From NCBI GenBank assembly GCA_963210315.1, contig OY723314.1, forward strand, positions 1,736,001-1,800,000: a stretch of 64,000 nt of DNA, in the 5' to 3' direction. Each line of letters starts with the position of its first letter. The stretch's first letter is position 1. The notes under the pieces are model-generated. The model did not search any database and had not been told where the DNA came from. It was given only the letters and a program-made list of their open reading frames with translations. Source of the DNA: Rhynchopus euleeides (Eukaryota > Euglenozoa > Diplonemea > Diplonemida > Diplonemidae). This document shows, one piece after another, positions 1-10,761 of this stretch. The translations under genes were made by a program, and so were the position numbers.

Positions 1-39
1 ATAATGATTTTCACCCCCCCCCCCTCTTGTTGGTGTGTT

Positions 40-180
40 TCTGTGGTGATCACTTCGTAAAGGTGGGTTAACCCTGCGCGGGTCCTAGCCCATCCCCTGT
101 GTGTGTGTGTGTAGTGATAGTGGTTTTAAGTGGGTAACCCTGCGCGGATCTGTGCCCACTCCCCGCCCACCCCTACGTCA
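40..180. repeat. Tandem pair of GTGGGTTAACCCTGC-type repeats with GT microsatellite
   Basis: Two diverged units (about 44-110 and 113-180) each carry a GTGGGT(TA)ACCCTGCGCGG core and are separated by a (GT)n run. The first unit recurs in inverted orientation at about 38360-38425. The stretch from 181 to 1097 has further GT runs and C-rich tracts but no gene that I can support. Confidence 0.6.
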
Positions 181-1097
181 CAGCGGATGCCCCACTCGGG
201 CTAGAGTGTGGGGCCATGTGTGTGTGTGTGTGTGGCAGTGAAGGGGATATCATCAGAGTTCGCTCGGTGGAACCCACACTAAAACAGGGCGCTTGACGTG
301 TGTGCGTTGTGTTGTGTTGTGCCAATGCAGCCAGGGCTTGCAAAGTGTCTAAGGGCGTTAGGGGCCACTGCTGCTGCACTGCTGCCGAGTTGTCGGAAAT
401 ACGGATGTCTCACCACGAACGGATCCCTCCCCCCGAGTGTCCCACCCATGCGTTCTGCTGTCCTGAGGAGGATCAAAGGTCTGCTGTGTTCAACGGGATG
501 GCATCTAGTATCGTCACACCTGGGTTTGCAGGGTGTGGGGTGCAGGTGGTTGTGGCGGGTGGCTCCCAGCAGCCAGAGGCTGCATAGGGGCAGGCAGGAG
601 GGTGTTGGCAAGGGATCAAGCGGGGGGGGTGTCATGTGCCTCCCGGGTGTTCGCGGTCGGTTTCGTGGGGGAACAGAATAGTGTGCCACGGCGACCGCAC
701 ACACGCATGGGGGTTTTTTGCACCCCTCCCCCCCCCAACCCATCCCGGCCCCCACCCCCGCCCTCCAGTGGCACGCCAGACCCACTGCTTTGCGTGAGGC
801 CCACTGGCTACATCCCTTGCAATATACTCTATCATAACGCAGTTTCAACACTGCAGTGTCTCTCCCAGAAAGGACAGCCGTGAAAGAACGTAACAGGTCC
901 TGAGGATACAATCTAAGACACTGAGTTGAATTCAGAACAGAGAGGAATCAGGGAGGGACCGTATGAGAAGATCAAGAGAAGAAACCGGAATAGCAAAGAA
1001 CACTCTCCTTCACCGTTGGGCTTGGAGCTCTCAGAGCACTGAGCGGGGCACTTTTAACCCTGCAGGATACGGGGTCTCATCATCCGCTCAGATCCCG

Positions 1098-1564
1098 CTA
1101 TCTAGCGGGGGGCGGACGTCCGGGTGCCCCGTACGCGGCCCTCGCCAGCCCCAGCTCTTTCGCCCAGAGGGACTCAGCAGCAGGGTCGTTTTCAACCCTG
1201 TCGTACCGCAGCATGACCGCGAGCTTCTGCATGTCGACGAAAGCATCGGGCTGTCGTCATTGAGCACCATCATCTTACCACCCACCCAGGAGTAACAGAA
1301 GTAGTGGCCGCTGTGCCTCGACCCACCGGTGTGCCGCACGCATCCCCCGAAGGCGAAAGTTGCTGTCTTCCCACTCCCGTCGAGCACCTCCAACTGCTGT
1401 GGCACGTTGCAGGGTTCGCTGTTGTACCCCGCGGTGGTACCCGTGGTCCGCTGCACCCACACGAGGAGGGTATTCCCCAGCACCGTCGTCACGTGGCGAG
1501 AGGGAGCCACGTCGCTCTTGCACTCACCGCAGACGTATGTGTGCTCGTCATTGGGGGGCTGCAC
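1098..1564 (-). pseudogene. Ubiquitin-specific protease (USP, peptidase C19) C-terminal remnant
   Basis: Read on the - strand, this contains the typical end of a USP catalytic domain. A CxxC zinc-ribbon half (YVCGEC) is followed by a TLLVWVQR strand, then the catalytic His box with SGHYFCY and the downstream NDD motif. After NDD the frame must change near 1255-1265 to continue into a plausible C-terminus (mentioning LAVMLRYDR) that stops at 1098-1100. The Cys box and the whole N-terminal half are absent. The remnant ends about where the sequence duplicated upstream of the next two genes begins (about 1650), so the duplication may have truncated it. USPs remove ubiquitin from substrates. This copy has lost its catalytic Cys and is frameshifted, so it should be inactive. 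It is the only sizeable - strand host-gene trace in the window. Confidence 0.7.
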
Positions 1565-1794
1565 CGTACCACAATGGCGGTGCTCGTGCCCTCTTCCGAC
1601 ACCCTACACAGCACCCTGCGGGTTTGCGGGTTTAGTCCTCACTCAATGTCACGACCTGGGCACACATGTCCTGCACGCTCAGGCACCATTCCCTAGACAA
1701 GCCACGCAATAGAACTGCAACCACAACACGCCCCTCTGTGTGCCTGCCACGGCCCCTCCCCACTCTCACCCAGCAGGGCACCACAGGCGGGGGC

Positions 1795-4092
1795 ATGTCC
1801 CCTCCTATGCGACATCATCACGGCCTGGCGCCAGCTCTGCTGCTGCTGCTGTGCTGCTTTGCACGGTGCGCTGGTTATCTCACAACCTCTTCTGCTGGCA
1901 TCAACACCGGTTGCACCTTCACCGCGCTGTCCGTCTACACCAAGACAGGCGACGTCTGGTATGCCTGTGGCAGGGAGATCTACAGGCTTCCCACAGGTGG
2001 GTCTCCAAAGCTGGAGCTGGCTGCTTCTGATGACGTCGTCTCTCTGGCACACTCGGAGTACTGCATCTACGCCGTGCTGCAGGGGGACAAGGGGGGCATC
2101 TACTGCCCTGGGTACTCCGCAGGTCTGGACACTGGCTACGCCACACCATTCTTGGTGCTTCTTCTTATTGACATACGCAACCGTCAGCTCATCCTGCCAG
2201 GCGCAGGCGACCCGCCACCGGACCCCAAGGACACGTTGTTTGTTGCGGGGCAGGGTGAGCACATCTACTTCCTCACAAAGTCAGGCCTCGTGATGGATCC
2301 TTACGCAGGTGGGCAGTGCGGCACACTGTCTGGCATCTCTTCCTGCGACACCGGGCGACTCTACAGCAGCAGCGGAGGGCTGCTCGGTGTGGAGTGCGTC
2401 GAAGGCGCTGTCAGCTTCTACGTTGTGGACGGGATCACGGTTTACAGCCTCACTGGCTTGCCAGGCAGTGTGGTTGGTGGTGCCAGCACTGCAGACCACT
2501 ACTACGTTGCAGGATCCACCGATCTGCATGTCTACGCAAAGCCATGGGGTGACCCGCCAAGAGTCGTGCCTCTGGGCAGCACTGTGCACGGTGTGGGGCT
2601 TGTGCCTGAGGGTGCCATCCTTGCAACAGGCTCTGGTGCTGCGTTCCGCACAGTGCCTGACGGGGCAGAGGTGTTGGCAGCGAGTGGCGGCACAGGCGGG
2701 CCACATGCGGGCATGTCTGTGGAGTGGTGGGGCGGCGTGCTGGTGCCGGAGGGCAAGGGCGCCACATTGTGGAAGTGGCTCACGACGGAGGCGCCGCCGC
2801 CGTCCGTTCCAACGCCGTCACCACCAACATTGTCGCCATCAACGCCGTCGCCACCGACACCAGCGCCGGCGACACCGTCACCCACGACAGGGGTGCCTGC
2901 TGTGGAGGGGTTGCGGGCAGCCACAACACCTGTGCCTGACGAGCGGCTGCCTGATCCGGGCGGTGTGGAGGCGGGTGCGGCAGGAGCGTCTGTGGTGGCG
3001 CTGGGTGCTGCCGGGTCGCTGGGGCGGTCGGTTGTGGCGCTGCAGGAGTGCCGCACGGCGGACGCGCCGCTGCCGCGTCTGCTGCACCCCACAGGGTGGC
3101 GCGTTGCCGGCAGCGTGGCCTACGGGTGTGTGGTGTGGAACACGGTGCTGCTGGCGGGCGTGTGCCTGCTGCTGGGGGTGGTGGCGGGTGCTGTGGGGGC
3201 GTGGACGGGTGAGGGGCTGGCGGCAGGGCTCGGGGTGGCGCGGTTCCCGTCCGTGCCCTTCTTCTTCGTGGTGCTGCTGTACCCCGGGGTGGCGCAGAGC
3301 TCCGTGTGGCTGCTGCTGCAGCCGCCGACACCGGGAGCCGTCGCGGTGGGTGCGGCAGGGCTTGCGGCGTGCGTTGCGGCCCCGTTCTACGCACTGGCCG
3401 TGGCGCACAGCAGCGTGCCGCAGCATGCGGCGTACTTCACGGAGGCGGGGTGCGGGCGTGTGCGTGCGGTGCTGCTGGGGCGCGGGGAGTGGCTCGGGAC
3501 GTGTCCCAACGGCCACTTCATGAACCGGTACTCGTCGCTGCTGCGGGTGTACCGGCAGGACACACCCTGGTTCCTGTTTGTGGATCTGTACGCGTCGCTG
3601 TGCGTGTCTGCGGCACACGGGATCCATGCGGAGACAGAGGTCGGGTGCGGGCACATCAAGATGTGTGCGGCGTACGTGTTTGCGGTGCTGGCGCTTCTTG
3701 AGGTGCACCTGCAGCCGCACGCGCGTGCACGCGACACGGCGGTCGACGTCTTCGTGCTGGTCGCACAGTGCCTGGGGTCTGCGCTGCTGGCGGCAGGGTA
3801 CTACGTCCCAGGCAGCCACCCGTGGGAGTTCGACGTCGGTGCCTACATCCTCCATGCCGGTGTCTACGTTGCGGTGGTGAAGTCCGTCCTCGACTTTGTG
3901 GTCCTGGGCTACATCCTGGCCACCGGGCGTCGTGATGCCCTGCGCCGCGCTGCTGGGCTGTGCGACCCTGTGCTGCTGCCTGCAAGCCCTTCCACAGCAC
4001 AGCAGCCCCTGCGCCCCCCGCAGAAGCAGAAGCAGAATCAGCATTACAAACAACATGTCAACATGCGCGACCTTATGGCCGCACCCTCCTGA
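1795..4092 (+). CDS. Stalked multi-pass surface membrane protein (copy 1)
   Basis: Function unknown. The frame opens at 1666, but the ATG at 1795 places a signal peptide (MSPPMRHHHG then a Leu-rich run to about residue 25) at the N-terminus, and a pyrimidine tract ending in AG lies just upstream. The product is about 765 aa. Residues about 25-330 form a Gly/Ser/Cys-rich ectodomain with repeated short beta-strand-like segments, as in propeller-type domains. Residues about 330-368 are a short Thr/Pro stalk (TPSPP units). From about 432 come roughly seven hydrophobic segments, then a short Pro/Gln/Lys tail. The membrane domain is nearly identical to the next gene and recognisably related to the giant gene at 16.3 kb (shared RFPSV/RYPSV, then a hydrophobic run and YPG/FPG). 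A receptor, adhesin or recognition role is inference from this architecture only. Confidence 0.75.
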   Translation: MSPPMRHHHGLAPALLLLLCCFARCAGYLTTSSAGINTGCTFTALSVYTKTGDVWYACGREIYRLPTGGSPKLELAASDDVVSLAHSEYCIYAVLQGDKGGIYCPGYSAGLDTGYATPFLVLLLIDIRNRQLILPGAGDPPPDPKDTLFVAGQGEHIYFLTKSGLVMDPYAGGQCGTLSGISSCDTGRLYSSSGGLLGVECVEGAVSFYVVDGITVYSLTGLPGSVVGGASTADHYYVAGSTDLHVYAKPWGDPPRVVPLGSTVHGVGLVPEGAILATGSGAAFRTVPDGAEVLAASGGTGGPHAGMSVEWWGGVLVPEGKGATLWKWLTTEAPPPSVPTPSPPTLSPSTPSPPTPAPATPSPTTGVPAVEGLRAATTPVPDERLPDPGGVEAGAAGASVVALGAAGSLGRSVVALQECRTADAPLPRLLHPTGWRVAGSVAYGCVVWNTVLLAGVCLLLGVVAGAVGAWTGEGLAAGLGVARFPSVPFFFVVLLYPGVAQSSVWLLLQPPTPGAVAVGAAGLAACVAAPFYALAVAHSSVPQHAAYFTEAGCGRVRAVLLGRGEWLGTCPNGHFMNRYSSLLRVYRQDTPWFLFVDLYASLCVSAAHGIHAETEVGCGHIKMCAAYVFAVLALLEVHLQPHARARDTAVDVFVLVAQCLGSALLAAGYYVPGSHPWEFDVGAYILHAGVYVAVVKSVLDFVVLGYILATGRRDALRRAAGLCDPVLLPASPSTAQQPLRPPQKQKQNQHYKQHVNMRDLMAAPS

Positions 4093-5058
4093 CGCTTGGC
4101 CCTGCGGTATTCCCTGCAATCGTGTTGTGCTTCTTCGGCTTGCCCGTGATGGCGCACACACACCAGGCCTTGTCACAACCGAACTCCGATTCATTACATC
4201 ATCTCAACTCACCCACGTCTACTATAATGACTCGCAGCCCACACAGGGCTCGCAGCTCTGACGTGCCCTGCCGCCACCTCGCTGCATGCACGATGTGTCC
4301 GTTCATAGTCCCGGACCACACGAACTGTTTTAGAGACAATCTCTTTTCCCTCCCTCGGGGTGCATCTGCTTGGAAGTGCAGAAGCGAAAACAAAGGTGAC
4401 CTGTGTGTGTGCGTGCCTGTCTCACCGAGCCGGTTGCAAAGTGACGCGGCTCTCCCCCGCACATAAACACACACAGCGGCGCCGAGCGCGGAGGCACCCT
4501 TCATGTCCCTTTGATTGGAAGCGTCAACGCAAAAATAAACCAAAGCAAAAAGTGCCGAACAAAGCGCAGTGACACTTTCACAGTGGTGTGTTTTGGGTTC
4601 TGCCCAAGGTTTCAAACCACGGCGAAATCTCCGTGGCATTGGAGGAACACGATGCCTGTCAGGATCATGTCACCGCTTTCTGTCACTGTGTCGCCCCATC
4701 CGCACCGGGTTAGCAGCACCCCCACCCACCCGCCTGACTGTGCTGCTGCCTAAACTGCACCAACGAATTGTAGATGCTGTCCCTGCCTGACACCCTCTAC
4801 ATTACGATACAACAGTCACCACTACAGCACCCTGGAAGCTGTGTCGCACTACTCCAAGCGATCAGGCCTTCCTTGTTTTGGGGAAACAGACAGCCTTTCG
4901 TCACCCAAGGGTTCGGAAATCCTCGGCACATGTCCTGCACGCTCAGGCACCTTCGTTACGACAAGCCACGCAATAGAACTGCAACCACAACACGCCCCTC
5001 TGTGTGCCTGCCACGGCCCCTCCCCACTCTCACCCAGCAGGGCACCACAGGCGGGGGC
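4093..5058. other. Intergenic region between the duplicated surface genes
   Basis: No gene supported. A GGAAGCGTCAACGCA motif lies at about 4514, the core of the YR-element terminal unit. From about 4927 the sequence repeats the 5' region of the first surface gene (about 1650 onward), including the C/T-rich tract ending in AG before the ATG. Confidence 0.5.
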
Positions 5059-7668
5059 ATGTCCCCTCCTATGCGACATCATCACGGCCTGGCGCCAGCT
5101 CTGCTGCTGCTGCTGTGCTGCTTTGCACGGTGCGCTGGTTATCTCACAACCTCTTCTGCTGGCATCAACACCGGTTGCACCTTCACCGCGCTGTCCGTCG
5201 ACACCAAGACAGGCGACGTCTGGTATGCCTGTGGCAGGGAGATCTACAGGCTTCCCACAGGTGGGTCTCCAAAGCTGGAGCTGACTGCTTCTGAGGATGT
5301 CGTCTCGCTGGCACACTCGACCTGCATCTTTGCTGTGCTGTCGGGGGACAAAGGCGGCACGTCATGTCATTCCTGCCGGTTGGGACTATTTTGCTCCTAC
5401 AAGGATGTCGGCACAGCCTTCACCATCCCTCAGAGTATTTTCAAACAAATAGGCAATGCAATAGCGGATTTCATATCCGCTATTCCTCCTGGCGACCCGC
5501 CACCGGACCCCAAGGACACGTTGTTTGTTGCGGGGCAGGGTGAGCACATCTACTTCCTCACAAAGTCAGGCCTCGTGATGGATCCTCACGCATCTGGGAA
5601 GTGTCAGACACTCCTGACGGTGTCCTGCGACACCGGGCGACTCTACAGCAGCAGCGGAGGGCTGCTCGGTGTGGAGTGCGTCAAAGGCGCTGTCAGCTTC
5701 TACGTTGTGGACGGGATCACGGTTTACAGCCTCACCGGCTTGCCAGGCAGGGTGGTTGGTGGTGCCGGCACTGCAAACAACTACTACGTTGCAGGACCCA
5801 CCGACCTGCATGTCTACGCAAAGCCATGGGCACAAGCCATGGTCCCAAGAGTCGTGTCGCTGGGCAGCACTGTACACGGTGTGGGGCTTGTGCCTGAGGG
5901 TGCCATCCTTGCAACAGGCTCTGGTGCTGCGTTCCGCACAGTGCCTGACTGGGCAGAGGTGTTGGCAGCGAGTGGCGGCACAGGCGGGCCACAGGCGGGC
6001 ATGTCTGTGGAGTGGTGGGGCGGCGTGCTGGTGCCGGAGGGCAAGGGCGCCACATTGTGGAAGTGGCTCACGACGGAGGCGCCGCCGCCACTGTCGCCGC
6101 CAACACCATCACCAGCAACGCCGTCGCCTCCAACAATGTCACCACCGACACGAGTGCCGCCAACGCCATCACCGCCAACTACAGTTCCGCTGACACCGTC
6201 TCCGCGAACACTATCACCACCTACGCCGTCGCCTCCCACAACTTCACCAGCGACACCAGTTCCGCCAACGCCGTCACCACCGACGCCATTGCCGCCGACA
6301 CCTTCACCGCCGACACTGTCGCCACCAACACCATCACCACCGACGCCAGCACCACCGACACCATTTCCACCAACATTGTCGCCACCAACGCCGTCGCCAC
6401 CGACACCTTCACCACTGACACCAGCGCCGGCGACACCGTCACCCACGACAGGGGTGCCTGCTGTGGAGGGGTTGCGGGCAGCCACAACACCTGTGCCTGA
6501 CGAGCGGCTGCCTGATCCGGGCGGTGTGGAGGCGGGTGCGGCAGGAGCGTCTGTGGTGGCGCTGGGCGCTGCCGGGTCGCTGGGGCGGTCGGTGGTGGCG
6601 CTGCAGGAGTGCCGCACGGCGGACGCGCCGCTGCCGCGTCTGCTGCACCCCACAGGGTGGCGCGTTGCCGGCAGCGTGGCCTACGGGTGTGTGGTGTGGA
6701 ACGCGGTGCTGCTGGCGGGCGTGTGCCTGCTGCTGGGGGTGGTGGCGGGTGCTGTGGGGGCGTGGACGGGTGAGGGGCTGGCGGCAGGGCTCGGGGTGGC
6801 GCGGTTCCCGTCCGTGCCCTTCTTCTTCGTGGTGCTGCTGTACCCCGGGGTGGCGCAGAGCTCCGTGTGGCTGCTGCTGCAGCCGCCGACACCGGGCGCC
6901 GTCGCGGTGGGTGCGGCAGGGCTTGCGGCGTGCGTTGCGGCCCCGTTCTACGCACTGGCCGTGGCGCACAGCAGCGTGCCGCAGCATGCGGCGTACTTCA
7001 CAGAGGCGGGGTGCGGGCGCGTGCGTGCGGTGCTGCTGGGGCGCGGGGAGTGGCTCGGGACGTGTCCCAACGGCCACTTCATGAACCGGTACTCGTCGCT
7101 GCTGCGGGTGTACCGGCAGGACACACCCTGGTTCCTGTTTGTGGATCTGTACGCGTCGCTGTGCGTGTCTGCGGCACACGGGATCCATGCGGAGACAGAG
7201 GTCGGGTGCGGGCACATCAAGATGTGTGCGGCGTACGTGTTTGCGGTGCTGGCGCTTCTTGAGGTGCACCTGCAGCCGCACGCGCGTGCACGCGACACGG
7301 CGGTCGACGTCTTCGTGCTGGTCGCACAGTGCCTGGGGTCTGCGCTGCTGGCGGCAGGGTACTACGTCCCAGGCAGCCACCCGTGGGAGTTCGACGTCGG
7401 TGCCTACATCCTCCATGCCGGTGTCTACGTTGCGGTGGTGAAGTCCGTCCTCGACTTTGTGGTCCTGGGCTACATCCTGGCCACCGGTCGTCGTGATGCC
7501 CTGCGCCCCGCTGCTGGGCTGTGCGACCCTGTGCTGCTGCCTGCAAGCCCTTCCACAGCACAGCAGCCCCTGCGCCCGCCGCAGAAGCCGAAGCAGAATC
7601 AGCAGAACCCGCAGAAGCAGCATGTCAACATGCGCGACCTGATGACCCTCCTGACGCTGGACTCTTAA
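5059..7668 (+). CDS. Stalked multi-pass surface membrane protein (copy 2)
   Basis: Tandem paralogue of the preceding gene, offset by about 3.26 kb, about 869 aa from the ATG at 5059. That ATG was chosen as in copy 1 because it immediately precedes the signal peptide. The signal peptide and membrane domain are almost identical between the copies. Two ectodomain segments differ strongly. The first lies roughly at residues 85-150 and includes an unrelated insert with extra Cys residues. The second is a short stretch just before the CDTGRL motif. The Thr/Pro stalk is much longer (about residues 338-463, many TPSPPTP-like units) than in copy 1. Variable tip, variable-length stalk and conserved membrane anchor suggest gene conversion of the anchor with diversification of the exposed part. 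Function unknown. Confidence 0.75.
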   Translation: MSPPMRHHHGLAPALLLLLCCFARCAGYLTTSSAGINTGCTFTALSVDTKTGDVWYACGREIYRLPTGGSPKLELTASEDVVSLAHSTCIFAVLSGDKGGTSCHSCRLGLFCSYKDVGTAFTIPQSIFKQIGNAIADFISAIPPGDPPPDPKDTLFVAGQGEHIYFLTKSGLVMDPHASGKCQTLLTVSCDTGRLYSSSGGLLGVECVKGAVSFYVVDGITVYSLTGLPGRVVGGAGTANNYYVAGPTDLHVYAKPWAQAMVPRVVSLGSTVHGVGLVPEGAILATGSGAAFRTVPDWAEVLAASGGTGGPQAGMSVEWWGGVLVPEGKGATLWKWLTTEAPPPLSPPTPSPATPSPPTMSPPTRVPPTPSPPTTVPLTPSPRTLSPPTPSPPTTSPATPVPPTPSPPTPLPPTPSPPTLSPPTPSPPTPAPPTPFPPTLSPPTPSPPTPSPLTPAPATPSPTTGVPAVEGLRAATTPVPDERLPDPGGVEAGAAGASVVALGAAGSLGRSVVALQECRTADAPLPRLLHPTGWRVAGSVAYGCVVWNAVLLAGVCLLLGVVAGAVGAWTGEGLAAGLGVARFPSVPFFFVVLLYPGVAQSSVWLLLQPPTPGAVAVGAAGLAACVAAPFYALAVAHSSVPQHAAYFTEAGCGRVRAVLLGRGEWLGTCPNGHFMNRYSSLLRVYRQDTPWFLFVDLYASLCVSAAHGIHAETEVGCGHIKMCAAYVFAVLALLEVHLQPHARARDTAVDVFVLVAQCLGSALLAAGYYVPGSHPWEFDVGAYILHAGVYVAVVKSVLDFVVLGYILATGRRDALRPAAGLCDPVLLPASPSTAQQPLRPPQKPKQNQQNPQKQHVNMRDLMTLLTLDS

Positions 7669-8096
7669 CCTCTGTGCAATCAACCCTCGTGCTTCCCTCA
7701 ATGGCCCAATCACGCCCCCTCCCCAAGACCCCCCTGATGTGTACCCCTTCTGTTCTGTTTGTCTCTGCCTGGGGCTGGTCCCCAGGCAGGGCCCGAGGCC
7801 ACCCACAGACTGGGAGGTAGTGCTTTCTGAGGGCCGCTGGATGCAGCATGCTCTAGCAGCAAATGCTCGGCAGCAGTCCCCCGGGAGGGGTGACCCAGGC
7901 ACCCGCCGATGCGGCTCCCTTTTACAGCACATCTCACATAGCATTACGCTGCGTCTGTTCTGTGTCTCAGCTTTTGTCGTGTTCATATATGCTCCACAGG
8001 CCATCGGGTGGTGGAAGCGTCGCATCTTAGGCTAAAAGAATGAATCTCAGTTGCTGCTCTTTATTATTCACTGCTGTGTGATTGTGTTGCCACAGT
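7669..8096. other. Intergenic, 3' flank of surface gene 2
   Basis: No gene supported. A GTGGAAGCGTCGCA motif at about 8011 resembles the core of the YR-element terminal unit. Confidence 0.4.
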
Positions 8097-8205
8097 GGGG
8101 GTCTTCGCTACGGGGTGGGTGTCAGTGCATTTGAGTGCAGTTCCTGTTGAATGAGGTGAAACCTGACGAAGATTGATGAAATGATAACGACCAGCGAAGA
8201 CCCCC
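8097..8205. repeat. MITE-like element, GGGGGTCTTCGCT family, copy 1
   Basis: About 109 bp bounded by inverted GGGGGTCTTCGCT / AGCGAAGACCCCC ends. The inner sequence shares CAGTGCATTT, TTCCTGTTGAAT and TGACGAAGATTGA with three other copies in the window. AGT directly flanks both ends, a candidate 3-bp target duplication. No coding capacity. Confidence 0.75.
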
Positions 8206-8765
8206 AGTGGTTCGAAATGAAACGGCATCAGGATCCCATCGTATGCTCAGGCATACGTGTTCCGAACCCAAGTGTTGTTCGTGCTCATCATGCTGAAACC
8301 ACTCGCCGCGTTTCCAATGTGGGAACAATAGTTATGTGTGTCTGACTCTGTACCGGTGTGCAATTGTCTCACGTTGCACAATCCACATGCACGCTGCAGA
8401 ATATTTCTGGGCGGAGGGGAGGGGCGCTCCGGCTCACGGGGGTGCGCCTCCCCTTGTGCCTGGACCCACTCACGGGGCCCCTTTCCTCTCCGTGGCTAAC
8501 GTTGTGCCCGCTCGGTGTCAACCTGTGTGTGTGCAAGGAGTTCTTTATATATTTCTGTCCCCCACCCAAGTATGAAGCTAAATGTGGAGTCCAAGTCCCG
8601 ATTCAGGATTGCACTTTTTTTCTCTTTGGGTTTTTATAGGGAGGGAATTTTTTTTTCTCCTTGGCAGGGCGTTCGCTCGGGGAGAAATAGGGGCAGGGGA
8701 TAAGATAGGTCTGGTTTTCCGGTTTTCAAAACCAGGGTTTCCCGGTTCCCGGTTTTCTGGAAAAA
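8206..8765. other. Gene-free stretch
   Basis: No gene supported. The end, just before the YR-element derivative, is rich in GGTTTTCC / GGTTTCCC words. Confidence 0.4.
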
Positions 8766-9158
8766 GCGCCCTATCACTTCACAGCTACAACCGCTCTGAT
8801 GAATTTCCTTTTGTTTGTTGCGTTGACGCTTCTACACACGCTACACACTCTCCTATACACGCAGCTCGGCGTACTCCCTCAGCCCGTTCTGTTCCTCTCC
8901 TATACACGCAGCTCGGCGTACTCCCTCAGCCCGTTCTGTTCCTCTCCTATACACGCAGCTCGGCGTACTCTGTCCGCTTCTGTCACTCTTGCTCCCCTCT
9001 TGATTCTCTCGCCTGCTTGATAGTTTGATGCGTTGACGCTTCTACACACAAAACCCTGAACTGATCACACCCTGAGCCTGATGAAGGGTGGGGTTAGTGT
9101 ATAGAGCACGTTTGGTTGCAGCTGTGGTGGGGCGCTTTCCGCTCACACGAGTGTGCTT
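8766..9158 (-). mobile_element. Short non-autonomous derivative of the YR retroelement (SIRE-like), copy 1
   Basis: Reverse-oriented relative to the full-length element at 45.6 kb. It starts at GCGCCC, the end of the element's right terminal module, and ends at GTGCTT, the start of the left module, with A-runs on both outer sides. The middle holds about three tandem copies of the ~40-bp GCAGCTCGGCGTACTC repeat that forms the element's 5' leader. All three open reading frames of the parent are missing. Such short non-autonomous relatives accompany VIPER in Trypanosoma cruzi (SIRE). Confidence 0.8.
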
Positions 9159-9983
9159 AAAAAAAAAAAAAAGGTCGGTCTCATTTTTGGCGGGTTTTTT
9201 TGTGACTTTGGGACAGTAGAACAGTCAGAAAAAACGCCATAAAAAAATAGAAAGTGACCCCATCGTGATCCGCACAGAGCTCAAATAGTCCAAAGAAGGC
9301 AGAGAAGCGGAGAAGAAAAATGGACCTAGCGGGTGGCCCGGTGGGTGGTGATGCCCTCGTCATGCAGGTCTCTTCTGTTTTGAAGGTGCACACATGGTGG
9401 ACTCCAGCCACCCTAGCGAGTGTCTAAGAGGGGTCTAAGACTGCAGTCTGTACTGAAGACGGGAGTCTATTTTCCAGCTAATTTACGCTAAGACTCCCGC
9501 TGGTTGAGATTCATGGGAGACACACGGTGTACTCCAGCGGAGGTAGGGTAACCTCCGCTGGAGTTCACCGTGTCGTCTGCCTCTGTGCAGCGTCACTCGG
9601 TGCCATCGAATACATGGCGACAGCCCACCAACTCGAGTCAGATCTGCTTGTCTGGAGGGCTGAGACGAGAACACGAACGAATTTCAAGCAGTCTTGAAGG
9701 TCGCCAAGCCTATTGGGGGCAACTAACAGATGAGATTTGTTTGTTGCCTGTCGTCACAGCTAGCCCATCTCCTCGATAACGGAATGTGTGCAGAGATCTC
9801 GTGGACCCTTTGGCCATTCTGTCGTGCACCCACTCCACCCACAACGCACACCTGTCACGAGTGGTCGCTCCCCCGTCCTCCTCCACCCTGAAGGTTGAAC
9901 CCTCAAGGACCAGTGATCTCCTGCTGGCCGGGCTGCGATCAGCGAAGCCTTCCTACTTACAAGCGAATCCAGACTGTAGGGAA
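9159..9983. other. Gene-free stretch with a strong hairpin
   Basis: No gene supported. A 23-bp inverted repeat (9522-9544 and 9551-9573, one mismatch, 6-base loop) could form a near-perfect hairpin. A shorter related segment lies at about 9400. Confidence 0.5.
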
Positions 9984-10042
9984 CAGATGTTCACTACCGT
10001 GGCCTCCGGCGGCTGGGGGGCTCCGCCCCCCAGACCCCCCTG
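9984..10042 (+). repeat. Interspersed 55-bp hairpin repeat (CACTACCGTGGCCTCCG family), copy 1
   Basis: The repeat begins GTTCACTACCGTGGCCTCCG and continues into a GC hairpin (GGCTGGGGGGCTCC / GCCCCCCAGACCCCC). It occurs at least nine times in this window, always in this orientation. A CGCGCGC hairpin (10189-10213) lies about 150 bp downstream, as near other copies. The gap to 10369 holds nothing else I recognise. Confidence 0.75.
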
Positions 10043-10369
10043 CGTAAAAAAATTACACCAGACCGGTTTTTTGGCCGAGAGTCCAAACTTTCAAAGCAGC
10101 TGCTGCGCCTGCCCCACCAAGCAGCCTCAGTACGACAGGACGCGCGCAGGCACCGGGCCCTCTCAGATTCTGGGAGGGTTTGCGCGGGTCGCGCGCGCCG
10201 AAGGCGCGCGCGAAAAATTTTCAAAACCAGAAAAACCGGAAAACGGCGCCAGAAAAAAAGTCTATCTTATACCCTGAATAGGGGCCTATTTCGTTAAAAA
10301 AATGATTCTGGGAAAACCCTTCTCCCACCTCTCTCCCGGGCATTTCTCCCAAGGGGGAGAAATTAAAAA

Positions 10370-10761
10370 GCGCCCTATCACTTCACAGCTACAACCGCTC
10401 TGATGAATTTCCTTTGTTTGTTGCGTTGACGCTTCTACACACGCTACACACTCTCCTATACACGCAGCTCGGCGTACTCCCTCAGCCCGTTCTGTTCCTC
10501 TCCTATACACGCAGCTCGGCGTACTCCCTCAGCCCGTTCTGTTCCTCTCCTATACACGCAGCTCGGCGTACTCTGTCCGCTTCTGTCACTCTTGCTCCCC
10601 TCTTGATTCTCTCGCCTGCTTGATAGTTTGATGCGTTGACGCTTCTACACACAAAACCCTGAACTGATCACACCCTGAGCCTGATGAAGGGTGGGGTTAG
10701 TGTATAGAGCACGTTTGGTTGCAGCTGTGGTGGGGCGCTTTCCGCTCACACGAGTGTGCTT
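10370..10761 (-). mobile_element. Short non-autonomous derivative of the YR retroelement, copy 2
   Basis: Almost identical in layout to the copy at 8766-9158: right module, about three leader repeats, left module, in reverse orientation. The outer junction is A-rich (AAATAAAAAAA) rather than a pure A-run. No coding sequence. Confidence 0.8.
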
